Below are positions 60,532 to 64,000 of a stretch of 64,000 nt of DNA, piece after piece. A model generated the notes under the pieces. It made no database searches, was not told where the DNA came from, and saw nothing but the letters and a program-made list of their open reading frames with translations. How positions within the stretch are numbered: position 1 is the stretch's first letter; each line of letters starts with the position of its first letter. This DNA is from Cryobacterium mannosilyticum. Lineage in GTDB: Bacteria > Actinomycetota > Actinomycetes > Actinomycetales > Microbacteriaceae. The translations under genes were made by a program, and so were the position numbers. The stretch covers positions 186,001 through 250,000 of the forward strand of contig NZ_SOFM01000007.1 in NCBI RefSeq assembly GCF_004402705.1, written 5' to 3'.

Positions 60532-61407
60532 GGGCCGCTCCAGCTTCAAGTACTCGGCGCGCTATCGTCTCGGCAATTCGGCGGGGACCGGCCGAAAGAA
60601 CGCTACGCGATTCACTCACGATAACGCCTTGAGCGTACCCCCCGTACAAGTTCCTCACATCCGCTACTTTCGCGCCCTGGTGTCCGAAGCCCGGGGCCAG
60701 GATCGGAGTGATCGCCCGGGCCGGTGCGACGGCCAGGTCGACCCCGAATGCGGCCAGGTCGAGGGTGGCGCCGAGCACGACTCCGAGGGAGCCGATCGTG
60801 TGCGCCGGGTGCTCCGCGTTCCGCGCAGCGACATCCTGGAAGATCGCGCCGGCGACCGTGAGGCCGGCCTGTCCCCCGCCGGCCACGACCGCCTGCTGGA
60901 TCGCCTCAGCCTCCGGGTTCGAGGTGGCGGCGAGCAGGAAGAGCCCTTTGCTCTCCCGCTCGGCCTGGCCGATGACGGCGGCCAGTGAGCCGACGCCCAT
61001 GTACGCGTTCACCGTGATGGCGTCCACCTCGAGCGGCGAGCCGCCGCTGAGCCAGGCCTGCCCGTAGGCCTCGGCGCTGGTGCCGAGGTCGCCGCGCTTG
61101 ACGTCGGCGATGACGAGGAGACCGGCGGCGCGGGCATCCGCGAGCACGCGTTCGAGCGCTGCGTAGCCGGCCGAGCCGAATCGCTCGTAGAAGGCGACCT
61201 GCGGCTTGACGATTCCCGCCTGTCCGGCGCAGGCCTCGACCACCGTGCGCCCGAAGGACTCGGCGCCGGCGGCGGAATCCGGCAACCCCCAGTCGGTCAG
61301 GAGCCAGGCGTGAGGGTCGATCCCCACGCACAACGGGCCGCGCGCGCTGAAGACCGCGTCCAGGCGGTCCCCGAACGACAAGGCGGTCGCCGCGGACGGA
61401 TCGTGGC

Positions 61408-61411
<4 letters not shown>
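60524..61411 (-). CDS. pyrF: Orotidine 5'-phosphate decarboxylase
   Basis: Last step of UMP synthesis. The 295-residue product is of the long (type 2) form, with the catalytic ADVKRGDLGTSAEAY motif (near residue 98). PGFGHQGAKVADVRN near the C-terminus is the phosphate site. ATG overlaps the carB stop by 4 bases, and the gmk fusion start overlaps its own end, so the three genes are coupled. Confidence 0.96.

Positions 61412-64000
<2,589 letters not shown>

Overview
The window is high-GC DNA from the core chromosome of an actinobacterium, most likely a member of the Microbacteriaceae (Cryobacterium/Leifsonia-like). The support is phylum-specific genes (rbpA, whiA, opcA, an ANTAR-type pdtaR, a Trp-operon membrane protein, an ATPase-degenerate priA), many GTG starts, and a guanylate kinase fused to an actinobacterial mIHF domain. 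The genus is inferred from gene order and protein style, not from a search. No phage, transposon, CRISPR array or toxin-antitoxin module was seen. Nearly every gene is a recognisable housekeeping gene.

Layout. 1-628 (-): 5' part of ctaB (heme O synthase), divergent from 929-9152 (+): a pentose-phosphate operon tkt-tal-pgi-zwf-opcA-pgl with ATGA/GTGA-type overlaps, closed by a perfect palindromic terminator. From 9279 onward almost everything is on the minus strand. 9279-17876: rbpA, secG, tpiA-pgk-gap (lower glycolysis), sodA, whiA, rapZ, uvrC. 17896-25288: uvrA (with a LexA-type SOS box), uvrB, coaE, rpsA. 25483-30678: the only accessory-looking island, with a DUF885 protein, histidine kinase, response regulator and secreted PepSY-like protein, facing a divergent lipoprotein across a symmetric pair of 11-bp-spaced GTTCAG boxes. 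30694-36303: polA, a hotdog thioesterase (+), pdtaR, tRNA-Leu(CAA) (+), pyk. 36415-43536: gltD, gltB, lgt. 43642-52022: a merged his-trp cluster (read on the minus strand: rpe, hisE, hisG, hisF, hisI, trpE, Trp membrane protein, HGxxPAAW-like protein, trpC, trpB, trpA) ending in a good terminator. 52187-64000: rsmB, fmt, priA, metK, coaBC, rpoZ, mIHF-gmk, pyrF and carB (cut by the window end).

Together the genes cover glucose-6-phosphate use through the pentose phosphate pathway and lower glycolysis to pyruvate, glutamate/tryptophan/histidine/pyrimidine synthesis, nucleotide excision repair and replication, and translation initiation. Several genes (uvrA, coaE, polA, pdtaR, hisE) have a TANNNT -10-like hexamer 6-7 nt before a GTG start and no convincing ribosome-binding site, which suggests leaderless transcripts. 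The best candidates for something undescribed are the PepSY/two-component/lipoprotein divergon with its mirrored operator, two palindrome-bounded intergenic elements, and the mIHF-Gmk fusion. None is a demonstrated new system.
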